NCBI GenBank assembly: GCA_964036665.1
Contig: OZ038526.1
Span: 7,068,001-7,132,000, forward strand
Direction: 5' to 3'
Origin: Gordius sp. MW1
Lineage: Eukaryota > Nematomorpha > Gordioida > Gordea > Gordiidae
DNA: 64,000 nucleotides
The position numbers were made by a program, and so were the translations under genes. The notes under the pieces are model-generated. The model saw nothing but the letters and a program-made list of their open reading frames with translations, did not search any database and was not told where the DNA came from. Shown piece after piece: positions 34,518 to 46,790 of the stretch; within the stretch, counting starts at the first letter, position 1, and every line of letters begins with the position of its first letter.

Positions 34518-36345
34518 TATTAGTTTTTAAGTAAGTTAATCTTTAAATTAAGCTAAGTAACTTTTTTATATTAAATATAATTTAAGATAATAGTTTTAGC
34601 TATCTGAAATAACCTTCATCACTTCGTTCCTAAAGAATTTATCGCATGTTTATTAAAATGTTATAGAAACCTAGAAGGTACGGGTTGATACTTTTTGTTA
34701 ATATTTTTAACATAAGTATTTAGCTGCACACATTATAACGATTAGAGTGTGAGACCCCGCCCCAAAATATTTAATTATTCCATTTTTTATATAATTCAGC
34801 AACAATTATTTTATTAGAACTTATGCTTATATATTTTAGTGTAATGCCAAATCGCAGAGAAAATTCAGAGGATTAGAGTTCACTTGCCAATTCTGCATTT
34901 ATAATGTGAAAGGTAATTTAAATGGCAAAGCAAATACATAAGATTATTTATGGCCTGAGAATTTTTAGAGGTTTAACATGAGCTCAGCATTACAAACTCC
35001 TAGTCTAATGATTTAATCTAGTGCTTTGTGCTCTATCGTTCGGCATTCACAAAAGTCGCTGGGTGCATAAAAAATCTTTGGCCTATGTAGCCCAATTTAT
35101 CTAATTTGTTTGATTAATAACCACCGATTCAAAATATCATTACACCAGATACGATGATTAATTGTTGCGAAATTTCAAGATACGCTTGGAATATTTAATA
35201 CTTCATCAAAACTCATTTTAAATCTGTGTGTTTATATTATATTTTAATGCTAAGGATATAAATATGCATAAATATATTGAAAAATTATTTACATGTCTTA
35301 CAGGCCACTCATATTTTATTCAACGAGCTAAAATTATTATAATTTGAATTATACGCGGCTACTTGGGTGTGGTAAATTACCAATATCGAAAGTATTCCAA
35401 TTATTACATTTAACATCCTATATGTGAATTACAAAATAAAAATGCACAAATAAATTTACTATTATGACTATGATGATCAATTAAGAAATTTTAAAGCCGA
35501 GATCTGGCTTATAAAATCTCGTCTCGTCTCGAGATGAAATTTTTGTCTCGATCTCAACCCAATTTTCAAAATCTCATCTCGGTTTTTCGAGACGAGATCT
35601 TTCTTGAATTTTCCGCATCACTACCTACAGGTCGTCGTTTCAATTTTTTGTTCTATATAGTTAAATTTGTTATTATGTAATCATGTATTTGAGTTTCCAT
35701 CGCCTTCTATCTTCCCAAAAATTGTATAAAAAATTTCTTAACATTATTGGAATTTATAGTATGCAGAAGCCTGACTAGTATGAGGAAGGGGAATTCATAG
35801 TGGCCCTATCGATCTTAAGTTTATATTTTTAGATTAACTCTTAATTTAAATCAATTTCTGGCCATGAATGACTCAAATATATTCAAAAGAAACCTTTGAC
35901 TCTTCCTGTCATCTAAGATAAATAGCTTATTATGTAAACCATTTTTATTCAAAAGCTGCAACGCTTAACCAACTCCAATCAAAAAAATTTGTTTTAGACG
36001 TCACCATCAACCTTTAATAACTAGCTGCATTTACGGGAATTCCCTTTATTATCGAATTATCCGAACCCTGTCTAGAGGGTAGCATTTGCCCCAAGCCCAA
36101 CGCACCTTCGAATAACAACTATGACCCTTTATCTGTGGCCGAGAATAAAATTTGAATTTCATAGGGGAATATTAGTTTAATAACCTTTCCATACTTTTAA
36201 TGGCTTTTTGTTTAATCGCTCATGGCCAGAAAGCATTGACGTTATGAAAGAGATAATCCGCCGATAAATAGTTACCATGCTACACTTTGTGGTAAAAGAT
36301 TGGTCTTTTAGCTAAATAAATTTATAGAGCCTTCTTAGACGTTTT
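34518..36345. other. Intergenic stretch with one repeat array
   Basis: The only structured part is the CTCGTCTCGTCTCGAGATG array at 35505-35625. Otherwise AT-rich with no supported genes. Confidence 0.45.
35505..35625. repeat. CGAGACGAGAT-type repeat array (copy 2)
   Basis: CTCGTCTCGTCTCGAGATG and TTTCGAGACGAGATC units precede CGCATCACTACC. Related to 31615-31765. Confidence 0.5.
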
Positions 36346-36347
36346 TT

Positions 36348-37607
36348 AATTGCTATGCAATTTATGGGCTCGCTTTTCGTTGTCCGTCCGTCCGTCCAAC
36401 TTGTATCTTAATTGATGGTTCGAATCCCGGAGAGGGCAATTTTTTTTTTCTAAATTAAATTAATATATTGTTCTTGTTAATATCATTGATTATTTGACTT
36501 TTAATTGCTATGCAATTTATGGGCTCGCTTTTGGTTGTCCGTCCGTCCGTCCAACATGTATCTTAATTGCTGCGAATCTCGGAGAGGGCAATTTTTTTCA
36601 ATTTTTTAAATAATATATTGTTCTAGTTAATATTATTGATAATATGACTTTTTGACCGTGTCTTGGCTACTGACCAATGAAAAAAATGACCATTGGCCAA
36701 ATTGTGAATCGAATTTTTTTTTAAATTAATATTGTTCTTGTTAATACCATTAATAATATGACTTTTGACCGTGTCTTGGCTACTGACCAATAAAAAAATG
36801 ACCATTGGCCAAAGTGTATCAAAGTTTTTTTCCTATATTTTAAATATAGGCTATTTGGCCGTTTGCTGGCTACTGACTAATAGAAAAAATGACCACTGGC
36901 CAAAGCGAGATTAAAATAAAAATTTTTCTCTAGATTATAATTATTGGCCAGTATGGCAGTCTGTTGGTTACTGACAAATGTAAAAAATGACCAATGGCCA
37001 AAGTGAGATTCAAATCGATTTTTTTTCTAGATTATAATTATAGGCTAGTTTTTGGGTGTCTGCTAACCATTAGAAAACACTGGCAAAAGTGATGGAAAGA
37101 ATGACCAATGGCCAAGGTCTGATTGGAAATTTTTTCGTTTTTTAATATCTTGTTATACATATGCGCATGATTTGAATAGAGTCTATAGTCATAATTCAAA
37201 TTATGGGTCGCCTACACCAAATTGTTTAAATTTATACAGTATCAAAAAACTCTAAATTGAAGTACGTTTTGGAAGGATGACTATTGGCTTTTCCAATGTC
37301 ATACCCTCTATTTGCGTTCCTTTCGTCATTTTGATCAATTTAGAAGTTGATAAATAAGAATGAATGAAAACCTATTCCTCAATAAATAAAGTATTAATAA
37401 ATGTTTTATAGCAGGTTGTATAAATAAATAACTAATCATTTTGCATTTTATAGGCGCCACCCATAGGCATTTTAGTCCCTTCCCACCTTTCTCGCCCATA
37501 AATTGCTTAGCGAATATGCTACGTTTATACGGAGTATAGATGAGTTTCGTTCCCCTTCCTCGCCTGCACCTCCCTCCCCCCCTTCCTTCCCCCTCCCCGG
37601 CCCAGGT
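36348..37607 (+). mobile_element. Helentron-like non-autonomous element, copy 3 (diverged)
   Basis: Two successive starts (36348 and about 36500) each carry AATTGCTATGCAATTTATGG and a GTCC run. The first is followed by GGTTCGAATCCCGGAGAGGG, an exact fit to the tRNA B-box core GGTTCGAATCC. Five or six diverged core units run to about 37120. The sub-terminal inverse CGCCCATAAATTGC lies near 37493. The terminal hairpin has been replaced by a C-rich tract. Confidence 0.65.
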
Positions 37608-37755
37608 AATATAAATAAATCGATGAATAATTTTATTTTTGTAACAGTATTAGTTTTTATACCTTTAACACTTATTTTACCTTACAAAAGTATTTTGACT
37701 AAGTCGCTTGATTCGCAAAAATCCAGAACGCGAGAGCATTATAAATACCTCAAAA

Positions 37756-37898
37756 CATGGGCGTAGCCAGCATCTCAATTAGAGGGGGGTAATAATGATT
37801 TAGGGAGGGGCAAAATGATAATTTTTCGAAATTTTAACAATTTTCTTGATTTAGAGGCGGCAGCCGCTCCTCCCTGCTTCCCTCTGGCTACGCCTATG
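37756..37898. mobile_element. Short MITE with GGGCGTAGCCAG / CTGGCTACGCC ends
   Basis: CATGGGCGTAGCCAG and CTGGCTACGCCTATG are inverted over 15 bp with one mismatch. The 143-bp element contains AGAGGGGGG and GGAGGGGCAAAATGAT and a GGCAGCCGCTCC stretch. It is the cleanest example of the short poly-G family in the window. No target duplication is obvious. Confidence 0.75.
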
Positions 37899-37899
37899 C

Positions 37900-39002
37900 A
37901 TGCCCAAATTTCTAAATAAGTTTATAAAATACTCTCGATTGTCTTCAAAAAATATAAAAATCGAATCATTACAAAAATTATAAACAAGCCTTATCTTATT
38001 TTTCTCTCTCATATACACAAAAATAAATCAAAACAACTATCATTTTTCCTTAGATATTGAAAATATCTATAAAACATAATTTTACAAACAAAAGTAAACT
38101 AAGATATTCAAAAAGTGGTCATATATTAGCGCAATTTTCATACATGGTGACTTGGGATAGATTTATTTTTATCTTACATTATTAGGCAAAAAGCATATCT
38201 TTCTTTTTTCATAGCTTAGGGAAAGTTATCCCCTTTACCCTTCAATAATTTTCATATAAAATCATTCGGGGCTTACCAGGATTATATAAAGTTACTTGAC
38301 CAATTCATGCTTATGCGTTCATAGTGAACCTTTTTACAAAATTACACTAAAAAATGATTATTTAATTACATTGTGGCTATTTTTAATGTTTATACACTAT
38401 TAGACACAATATTGCACATAGCATATTTATTATAAATTTCACCTATGGTCAAACTTTAAAATTAAATTGTCTCATATTACTAATGTAAATAATTTGTATG
38501 AGCTACTTCCTATCACTAAGGTAACATGCACTTCTGTCTCTGTCTGTATTATGTTCACTATCCTCACTTGAAGTATAAAACTTCTGTAATTTTTTTTTAG
38601 TCCTGAATACAATTTAAACCTTATGTTAACGTTTAAACTTGAAGTTAATGAATTTAAGCAATCATAAAATACTGCATTCATGTAAGCAGCTGTAAGAAAA
38701 GTTGATTTTTATTACCAGATGTCAGCTATATTCTCCGTATAAAAGTTATACCAAGCAAAAGGTCCGTTACAATTATTGTATTTTTTACATTTATATGATG
38801 GTTTATATGTACGTTTTAAATTCATATTTTTTTTAAAATATAACTTAAGTAGTGCATTTGTGGGGAACAAAGGACCCTTGGGATCAAAAAGCTTTGGTAT
38901 ATTGAAAAGTATTAGGCCAAGGCCTATAAAATTTTCACAAAACGTAGCTACGCTAAAAAATTTAATTATTGAAAAGGACAGATCCATTAATATAAAATTA
39001 AA
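37900..39002. other. Intergenic stretch with an unrecognised open frame
   Basis: AT-rich sequence. The only frame worth noting is at 38712-38987, listed separately. Confidence 0.4.
38712..38987 (-). other. Unrecognised 91-codon open frame (possible exon)
   Basis: The minus-strand frame contains GLGLILFNIPKLFDPKGPLF and LKRTYKPSYKCKK, a more protein-like composition than neighbouring frames. A GT...AG pair 26 bp apart (GTAATAAAAATC to TTTCTTACAG) follows its end, but splicing there does not give a sustained frame. The opposite strand is also open (38776-39042), so this may be chance. I assign no function. Confidence 0.2.
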
Positions 39003-40480
39003 CTCGGGCCTTCGGCCCTCGTGGGAAGGGGGAGAAAGGTAGGGGAAGAGGGGAAGGGAAGGGGGGACGACTCATCTGTACTTCGTATAAATGTATCATA
39101 TTTGCTATGCAATTTATGGGTGAGAAAGGTGGGAAGGGGCGAGAATGCCTATAGGGGGGTATTTAATGCCTAATGATTAATAAATTATTTATACAAATTT
39201 TCCATTTATAGGCAAAATGTAATATAGGCAAGGGTTAGGGTTAGATTTAGTGTTTGCATCTAGTTGCGTATTACATTTTTTTATGGCCTTTAGTGATTAT
39301 GGGTCTAACAAACATTATATTATAAAACATCACAATGTTAAGAATTTGCAGAATTGTTGGGAGAAATTTTTTGTTGAATTTGAACAATTTTTAATTAAAA
39401 AATCAAAAATTTGGCCAATGGTCATTTTTCCTCCATTGGTCAGTACCAACAGATACTCTATAAGTCAATGATAGCCAAAAAACGGAAAAAAAATTTTGAT
39501 GCTCACTTTGGCCAATGGTCATTTTTTCCATTGGTCAGCAGCCAGGACACGGTAAAAGTGGATATAAATTCATAATAGTCAAAAAAAACGAAAAAAAAAT
39601 TTTCGAATCACATTTTGGCCAATGGTCATTTTTTTCCATTGGTCAGCAGCCAGGACACGGTAAAAGTGGATATAAATTCATAATAGTCAAAAAAAACGAA
39701 AAAAAAATATTTTCGAATCACATTTTGGCCAATGGTCATTTTATTCCATTGGTCAGCAGCCAGCGGACGGCCAAAAAGTCATAATAGCAATGGTAGGAAC
39801 AGGAACAATCATAATAGTCAAAAAAAACGAAAAAAATAATTTCGATTCACATTTTGGCCAATGGTCATTTTTTTCATCGGTCAGGAGCCAGCGAACGGCC
39901 AAAAAGTCATAATAGCAATGGTAGTAACAGGAACAATCATAATAGTCAAAAAAAACGAAAAAATAAACTCGGATTCACATTTTGGCCAATGGTCATTTTT
40001 TTCATTGGTCAGCAGCCAGCGGAAGGCCAAAAAGTCTTATTATCAATGATAGTAACAAGAACAATCATAAGAGTCAAAAAAACTCCGGGATTCTAACCCA
40101 AAAACTAGTTAAATTGCATAGCAATTAAAAGTAAACAACTTTTATTTATGTTTATTATATAACTAGTTAAATTGCATAGCAATTAAAAGTAAACAACTTT
40201 TATTTATGTTTATTATATAAAACAATAATAGAACAAGCGGACGACCAAAAAGTCATATTATCAGTGGGGCACCTCTTATGCATTAATTTAAAAAATAACA
40301 CAGCGAGGGAGACACAGATGAGGGGTGGGGCACCTGTTTCTTATGCATTCATTTAAAAAATCGATAACCTAATATACCCAATGCAAATAGATAGGGAGGT
40401 TGTTTGCGGACGCGGAGGCAGCGTGACAAGACATCGGTAAACAAAATCAAAAACGAGCCCATAAATTGCATAGCAATTAA
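39003..40480 (-). mobile_element. Helentron-like non-autonomous element, copy 4 (inverted)
   Basis: In reverse orientation: the TCGGGCCTTCGGCC hairpin end at 39004, the sub-terminal TTTGCTATGCAATTTATGGG near 39100, the conserved 230-bp segment (39180-39410), five core units (39410-40070), B-box-like CCGGGATTCTAACCC near 40087, and the other end CCCATAAATTGCATAGCAA near 40475. It is one of the most complete copies. Confidence 0.75.
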
Positions 40481-41489
40481 AAGCAAGGGTTGGCATCAAT
40501 TCTCTTAATCGCTATCCCGCATTTATTATTTCGCTAGCTGAGAATTGGAGTGCTCTATCTGCACAAAACTCCGAACTGAGATAATTGAGTTCAAAGTTTG
40601 AAATGTTATAAAATCTAAAGTTATTAATCATATGACTTGAAATGAAGTTTGATAGTGTAAACTATTAGCATCTATATTATTTTAGCCAAAAACGTGGATT
40701 TTTTCTTTTATTTTATAAAAAATTGATTTTTTAAATTTCAGATAGAGCAAAGTAGCTAAATAAAGGTTATGTACATTAAGGTAAATTATGAAATTTTTTA
40801 AATATCTTTGAGTATATAATTAAATTTCTTAGACGAATTTGTAGCAATCATATTATTTACAATACTATTAATGTATTATTTATAAAATAAATGATACATA
40901 TAAAAGAATTTTTAAATTTAGATTATTAAAAAATTTCATTTATCATTTTAACTACTAATGGTTCATCTTTATTTTTAAGATTTCAGAACGCATCAAAATA
41001 CATTATATTTATAAAATTTTAAATTAAATCCAGTCCACCCCCTCCCTTTTTTATAAAATAAAAAATAACGTTGGATATCATGGGCGTAGCGTGGGGGTGT
41101 CAGCAGTGGCGTAGCTAGGGGGGGGGGCCAGGGGGCCCGGCTATCTGCATTTTAACCCCAAGTTTCAAGGTTTTATTGACATTAGATTTATGACATAACT
41201 TTAATTATAAAATGAAATATCAGATGGAAGTACAATCATTTATATCTATTTTTAAACAAATATTTCCGTTAAAATTTTATCTTCTAAGTTAAAATGAAAT
41301 AGTTAAAAAATATATTGCATAGCAATTAATATTAAATCTTATAAGTCGTATTGATAGTAAAAGAATGCATCAATTTACGGTAATTATCTGGCAACTTGAC
41401 AATTGCTATAAAAATTATTTTGAATAGTTGGATTAAAATAGTAATTTATAAATAATGAACAATAATTTTCCAACTACAAATAAATAAAT
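40481..41489. other. AT-rich stretch with a hAT end scrap
   Basis: At 41106 CAGTGGCGTAGCTAGG plus a G run and GGGGCCCGG repeats the left end of the relic at 11749. A lone TTGCATAGCAATTAA palindrome lies near 41314. No genes. Confidence 0.5.
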
Positions 41490-42708
41490 TTTTGATGCTC
41501 ATTTTGGACAAAGGTCATTTTTTTTTGCATTGGTCGGCAGCCAGGACACATGGTAAAAGTGGATATAAATTCATAACAGTCAAAAAAAACCGAAAAAAAA
41601 ATTTCGAATCACATTTTGGCCAATGGTTATTTTTTTCCATTGGTCAGCAGCCAGGACACGGTAAAAGTGGATATAAATTCATAATAGTAAAAAAAAGAAA
41701 AAAAAGTTTTCGAATCACATTTTGGCCAATGGTCATTTTTTTCCATTCGTCAGCAGCCAGGACACGTTAAAAGGCGATATAAATACATAAAAGTCAAAAA
41801 AAATGAATAAAAAAATTTTCGATTCACACTTTGGCCAATGATCATTTTTTCCATTGGTCAGTACCAAGAGACAGTATATTAATACATAAAAGGCAAAAAA
41901 ATGAAAAAAAAATTTCTTGATTAACATTTTGGTCAATGGTCATTTTCTTCCATTGGTCAGCAGCCAGTGGACGGCCAAAAAGCCATATTATCAATGGTAG
42001 TAACAGGAATAATCATAATAGTAAAAAAAAACGAGAAAAAAAACTTGGATTCGCATTTTGGCCAAAATGGTCTTTTTTTCATCGGTCAGCAGCCAGTGGA
42101 CGGCCAAAAAGCCATATTAGCAATGGTAGTAACAGGAACAATCGTAATAGTCAAAACTAAAAAGAAAAAAAAACTTGGATTCACATTTTGGCCAATGGTC
42201 ATTTTTTCCATCGGTCAGCAGCCAGTGGACGGCCAGAAAGTCATATTAGCAATGGTAGTAACAGGAACAATCATAATAGTCAAAAAAAACGAAAAAAATA
42301 AACTTGGATTCACATTTTGGCCAATGGTCATTTTTTTCATTGGTCAGCAGCCAGCAGACGGCCAAAAAGTCTTATTATCAATGGTAGTAACAAGAAGAAT
42401 CATAAGAGTCTAAAAAAATTCCGAGATTCTAACCCAAAAACTAGTTAAATAGAGGCATAGGCCCTTGTAGTGGAGGGCATAGGGTAATTATTATCAATGT
42501 TAACCTATTCAAAAACGAAAAAAAATTTCGATTTATTTGGCCAATGGTCATTTTTTTCAATGGTCAGTAGCCTGCGGACGGTCAAAAAGTCATATTATCA
42601 ATGGTATTAACAAGAACAAAATATAAATTTAATTAAATATATACATTGGAGGGTAACGGACGGACAACGGACAACCAAAAACGAGCCCATAAATTGCATA
42701 GCAATTAA
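41490..42708 (-). mobile_element. Helentron-like non-autonomous element, copy 5 (inverted, truncated)
   Basis: About nine core units (41500-42390) are followed by the B-box-like GAGATTCTAACCC (about 42422), one further core unit, a GGACGGACAACGGAC tract and the end CCCATAAATTGCATAGCAA. The hairpin end and conserved segment are missing. An open frame of 148 codons runs through several core units but reflects repetition. Confidence 0.7.
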
Positions 42709-43141
42709 TTATCGCGGGATCTGATTTCCCAACGCATAATCTCGCCGACTAAAAAAGGTAATGAGGTTTTGATCCAGGAATCTGACATTGCATCTAAAAC
42801 ATTTTTTCAAAATACTTAATTCTATTATAAATTATTATTAGTAGATTTTATTTTTAATTTTATGTAAGTTTTAAACAATAACCTCTCTCCTATTGAAACA
42901 ATATTGCTATTGCACAAATAAATGTTAAGCCAACTAATTATAAAATGAGCATAATTTAATCCGAGAGCATGTATTTAAGCAAACTTTTTCAAGGGGGAAA
43001 TATCAAAAATACAACCATATTTATAAGCATGATAGAGCAGGGGGAATGAATTGGTAACCGGGATTCAACAACAATTTAAACAATACACGAGGCGATGAGA
43101 GGTAACGATAAACTGGACAAGTGTGTACATAGAGCGTGGAA

Positions 43142-46100
43142 TTAAACAGAATATTTCAATTTGCGTGGCTTCATGTAAGCCATGACGACTTCGTTGGTGA
43201 CCGAGGCTCGCCTTTCTTGGTGCTCCAGAACAATTTTTTGGATTACTTGAATCAGCTCCTTCTTAATTTCACCCGACAACATTTTACCCGTGCTGTAATC
43301 CTGCGATGCAGTCAAAATAACACTAGCTTATGATAAATTTACAAATAAAACTGAATATATAGTGGCAATGCTTTTTAGCAGCTAGGTGGTTTATTTTAAA
43401 ACCCAAATTTTTAAGTCACTAATACATTCCCTAAATTTCAAGTGTTTCGGAAAGTCCATTTAAGTGAACAACAACCCTAAAGCCCATGGCTTAGCCCAAT
43501 ATTCAAGCACTTAAATTATCTAGAAAATACAAGACAACCTAACTAAAACGCTTTGAAATCATCTAACGTAATTATTATTAATAAATATCACACTAACCTG
43601 CAATTTTATCGAACAACTAATATACCTTTTCGATTTGTTGCAGTTTGTCATCGTCCTCTAGGAAAAACCGGAGGTATTGATATGATATATCCACCGCGCA
43701 GTCGCCCCCTTTGGCCCTGTGTTCTTCGACCGTATCTTTGCCCCCGGAAAACGCGTATTTGTTAATCTATATAATGGTATTCATCAAAAAAGGCGATAAA
43801 TAATAAACACTTAGAAAAAGGAAACTAGATAGCAAACTTTATTTTTGATTTGGTTAGGGGTATCGGTGAGGTATATCGACGTTATTTCGTTGCTGGCGCT
43901 CATCTTAGTTTGCGAACCCTGCAGGGATGGGATGAAGGAGGAATATATCATGGTGGGTTTGGCGTAGCCCAAACGAGGAGCCACGTCGCGGGTCAATCTG
44001 AAGTAAGGATCCTGACGAGCAAACAAACAGGAGCACGTGAAAGGGGCATCAAACGCATTTCTTTTGAAATTTAAGCTTTTCTTACTATAGAAAATTGTGT
44101 GAGGCATGGGTGTAGCCAGCGGTGGAATTAGAGGGGGGGGCAATAATAATTTAGGGGGGGGGGCCAAATGATCTATCTATATTTTAATAAATTTTAACAG
44201 CTATTATTACATTACGTAATTTTTTTCTTTTATAATATAATCTGAATTAAAAAAATGGCGGGGCTAACGAAACCGTGAGATAGTGTGACCAAACAAGATG
44301 TTGAGAGCCGATAAATCTGAGGAGTAAAAAGGATCTAGCAGCAATAGTTGCTATAACTTGTCGGGGTTTATTTTTTACAGTAGTAACTTTTCTAATACCT
44401 AGGATGAGTAGAATAAAAAGTCTTATAAACAAAGCAAATCTTGTTGCTTTGATTTTAGGGTGACATGGGTTAGGTTTAACATCATACCTTTTAATTGTAC
44501 CCTACCAAAATAAAGACTCGGGGCAGCCGCCCCCCCCCACCCTCCTTGGCTACGCCCATGCATAAACTCAAATTTGGGCAGAATAATACTTGATCGATAG
44601 CGCAGGGGATGAGGCAGCGTATGTTTTTGGCCGAGGGTTTGTCCCCGAATATTAAGGGGAAGCATTTGGTAAAGCAAGGGGCAGCTTCTACGGCGGGAAA
44701 TTGAATTTTTCCAATGCAATCGCTCTCGGTCAGCCCGAAAATGGATTTGATTTGGTTGAAGTTAACGAGTTTTTGTATCTCCAAAATGGTTCGGTAAAAG
44801 GATGGGCACTGGCTAAAAAAGGGAATGTGAAAGGTTGCAGAGAAATAAATATTACATGCTTAAAAGATTTGTGTTGAGCAAAAATTACATAACAAAATTA
44901 GCAACGCAAATTGGTAATATACAGGATAAACTATGAAATTTTTCAAGTGAAATAAATCACTAACCTCATTTTTACAATGGTATATATAAGGGGGGCGGGG
45001 GGGGGGGGGGGGGGTATATTAATAAATTGAAAAACTATGCTGGTGTTGAAATCCCTATAACTTAGCAAAACTTATCACGGCTTTTTGATATCAGAAACAG
45101 AATTCTACAACCCATTAAATTCTGAGTAAAATTTAGACAATATTTTATACAATTAAACTTTGAATATGTAAAATTGCACAAACACACATTTTTAAAAAGT
45201 CAAATGCTTTTAAAAGCAATTAATTCAACATATATGTTTTCCTCATACAATAATAAACACCCAATATTATGAATCTCTCATTCATGGCAAATATGAGATA
45301 ATTTCAAAAAACTAGGTTGTGTGAGTAATTTAAGATTGTGCTTATATTTAATTTAGATCTTATATGGTAAGGTTGGAGAATAAATGGGTTTGACATACAA
45401 TTTCATTAATGTTATGAATAAGAGACCATTTTTGAGACCAATTAATTTCATATTTTAAATTTAGGTTATACAATAAACAAATCTATTTAAAAAAGATACA
45501 TTTGTGTAAGTGTCATGCAAATTTAAAATTTGATTAGTCAAATGTTAATGAAGAAAACTGCAAATTAATTTATTTTTGTAAAGAGATTTTAGGTTTACAC
45601 TAGAATTTAAAACACATTTTGCAATATAAAATTTGTGCATATACATATATCAGGTAGAGGATTAACATTTAAGTGCAAATACTTATTAGTAAAAATCACC
45701 TGTATCATCAAAAAAAAATTTGAACAATATCAAAAAAACATGTTAACCCATTAAGGCCAGACGCTATTTTGAGAAAAGTCCCTTCTTTTACAAAAAAAAG
45801 AAGTGAATTAATTAGCAAACATAATTAAATTAGTTTATAATGTAAATCAAATCTTAAGGTTTAATAAACACTAAATTTAATAATATCAAAAGGTCTTTAA
45901 GTATGCAAAATTTTAGACTAAATATGGTATTTTTGCGTATGATATATTCGACCGTAGGTTTTAAGTTATGAAATATTGAAAAATAAATATTAAATTAATA
46001 AAGGAATCTTATTGATTTTTTGTTTTAACTTTCTATATTATTAAACAATTCACTAATATTAATTAAAATATTATTCTTACTTAACATAGGCTAAATCAGT

Positions 46101-46790
46101 GAATATAAATGTCTTTTCTATATCATAACCACATGCTATAATATCCTTGGCGTTTTCTATGGCTAAATTGTATGTCTGATCTAATGTGAGCTCTTTCCAA
46201 AAAAATTTTTCATCATCAGTCATTTGAATAACAATAGGGACATCAAATACATCTTGCAGCCACCTATAAAATTTAAGTTTCAAAATTTTAAGACTTGTAT
46301 AATTTATACTTTGTAAAAATAAATGGAATTAAATGTCCTAGATGCATAGCTTCTGAAGATGGGCCACGACCAGTGTAAAGATAGAAAGGCTTTTTTTGAT
46401 GAAAATGATCAAGAATTACATCAAAATCTCTAAAAAAAATTTATTAATGACCAGGTAAATATTTAATTAATTTGAGATAAAAGAATCTTTATATTTTAAA
46501 AAGTAGAGGTTTAATTTACCTATGAGCAAAAAATATTCCCCTGGTTAATAGATGATGAAGTTTTCTATCTGTTAACTTAGTAAACTTTTTTAAAATCTCC
46601 TCCGTTATTTTATTACAGCCAAATTTACCTAAAATAATTATTAATGCTATTGTTGAATACTTATAAGCTTGTCATAATCTATTCCAGTTTCCCGTGTCGA
46701 TGAAACATTCCAAGGATCTACATGATCCTCACCATTATTTTTATCAACCTGACAATTTTCTAATTTAATCCTTACTTCTTCCTCGCTCAT
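43142..46790 (-). CDS. Cytosolic tryptophanyl-tRNA synthetase, eight exons
   Basis: The gene charges tRNA-Trp with tryptophan in the cytosol. Exons (minus strand): 46790-46661, 46628-46520, 46429-46310, 46263-46081, 44812-44590, 44011-43838, 43766-43626, 43300-43142; all introns are GT-AG and all phases join, giving 412 aa. Class I signatures are [17 protein letters not shown] (99-115, HIGH-like HLGH) and KMSAS (291-295). Other conserved blocks are [66 protein letters not shown] and FFLEDDDKL. The N-terminus starts [13 protein letters not shown], so there is no WHEP domain, unlike vertebrate WARS1. Introns are 32, 90, 46, 1268, 578, 71 and 325 bp. Third-position GC jumps between exons 4 and 5 (see findings). 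Family assignment is firm; splice sites are predicted by eye. Confidence 0.93.
44105..44560. repeat. Poly-G/poly-C short element(s) inside synthetase intron 5
   Basis: CATGGGTGTAGCCAG at 44105 and TTGGCTACGCCCATG ending at 44560 are inverted, with G runs after the first and a C run before the second. Either one 456-bp element or two halves. It lies wholly inside the 578-bp intron, about 30 bp from the 5' splice site. Confidence 0.65.
44990..45014. repeat. Poly-G tract in synthetase intron 4
   Basis: A run of G interrupted by a single C, within the 1268-bp intron. The rest of that intron is AT-rich with no coding sequence seen. Confidence 0.8.

Noticed and set aside
36415-36440. tRNA gene suggested by the GGTTCGAATCC motif
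   Set aside because: No acceptor stem, D-arm or anticodon arm can be folded upstream; only the T-arm-like segment is present.
38776-39042. Plus-strand frame opposite 38712-38987
   Set aside because: Its C-terminal part reads into the hairpin end of the neighbouring Helentron-like element, and it shows no homology I recognise.
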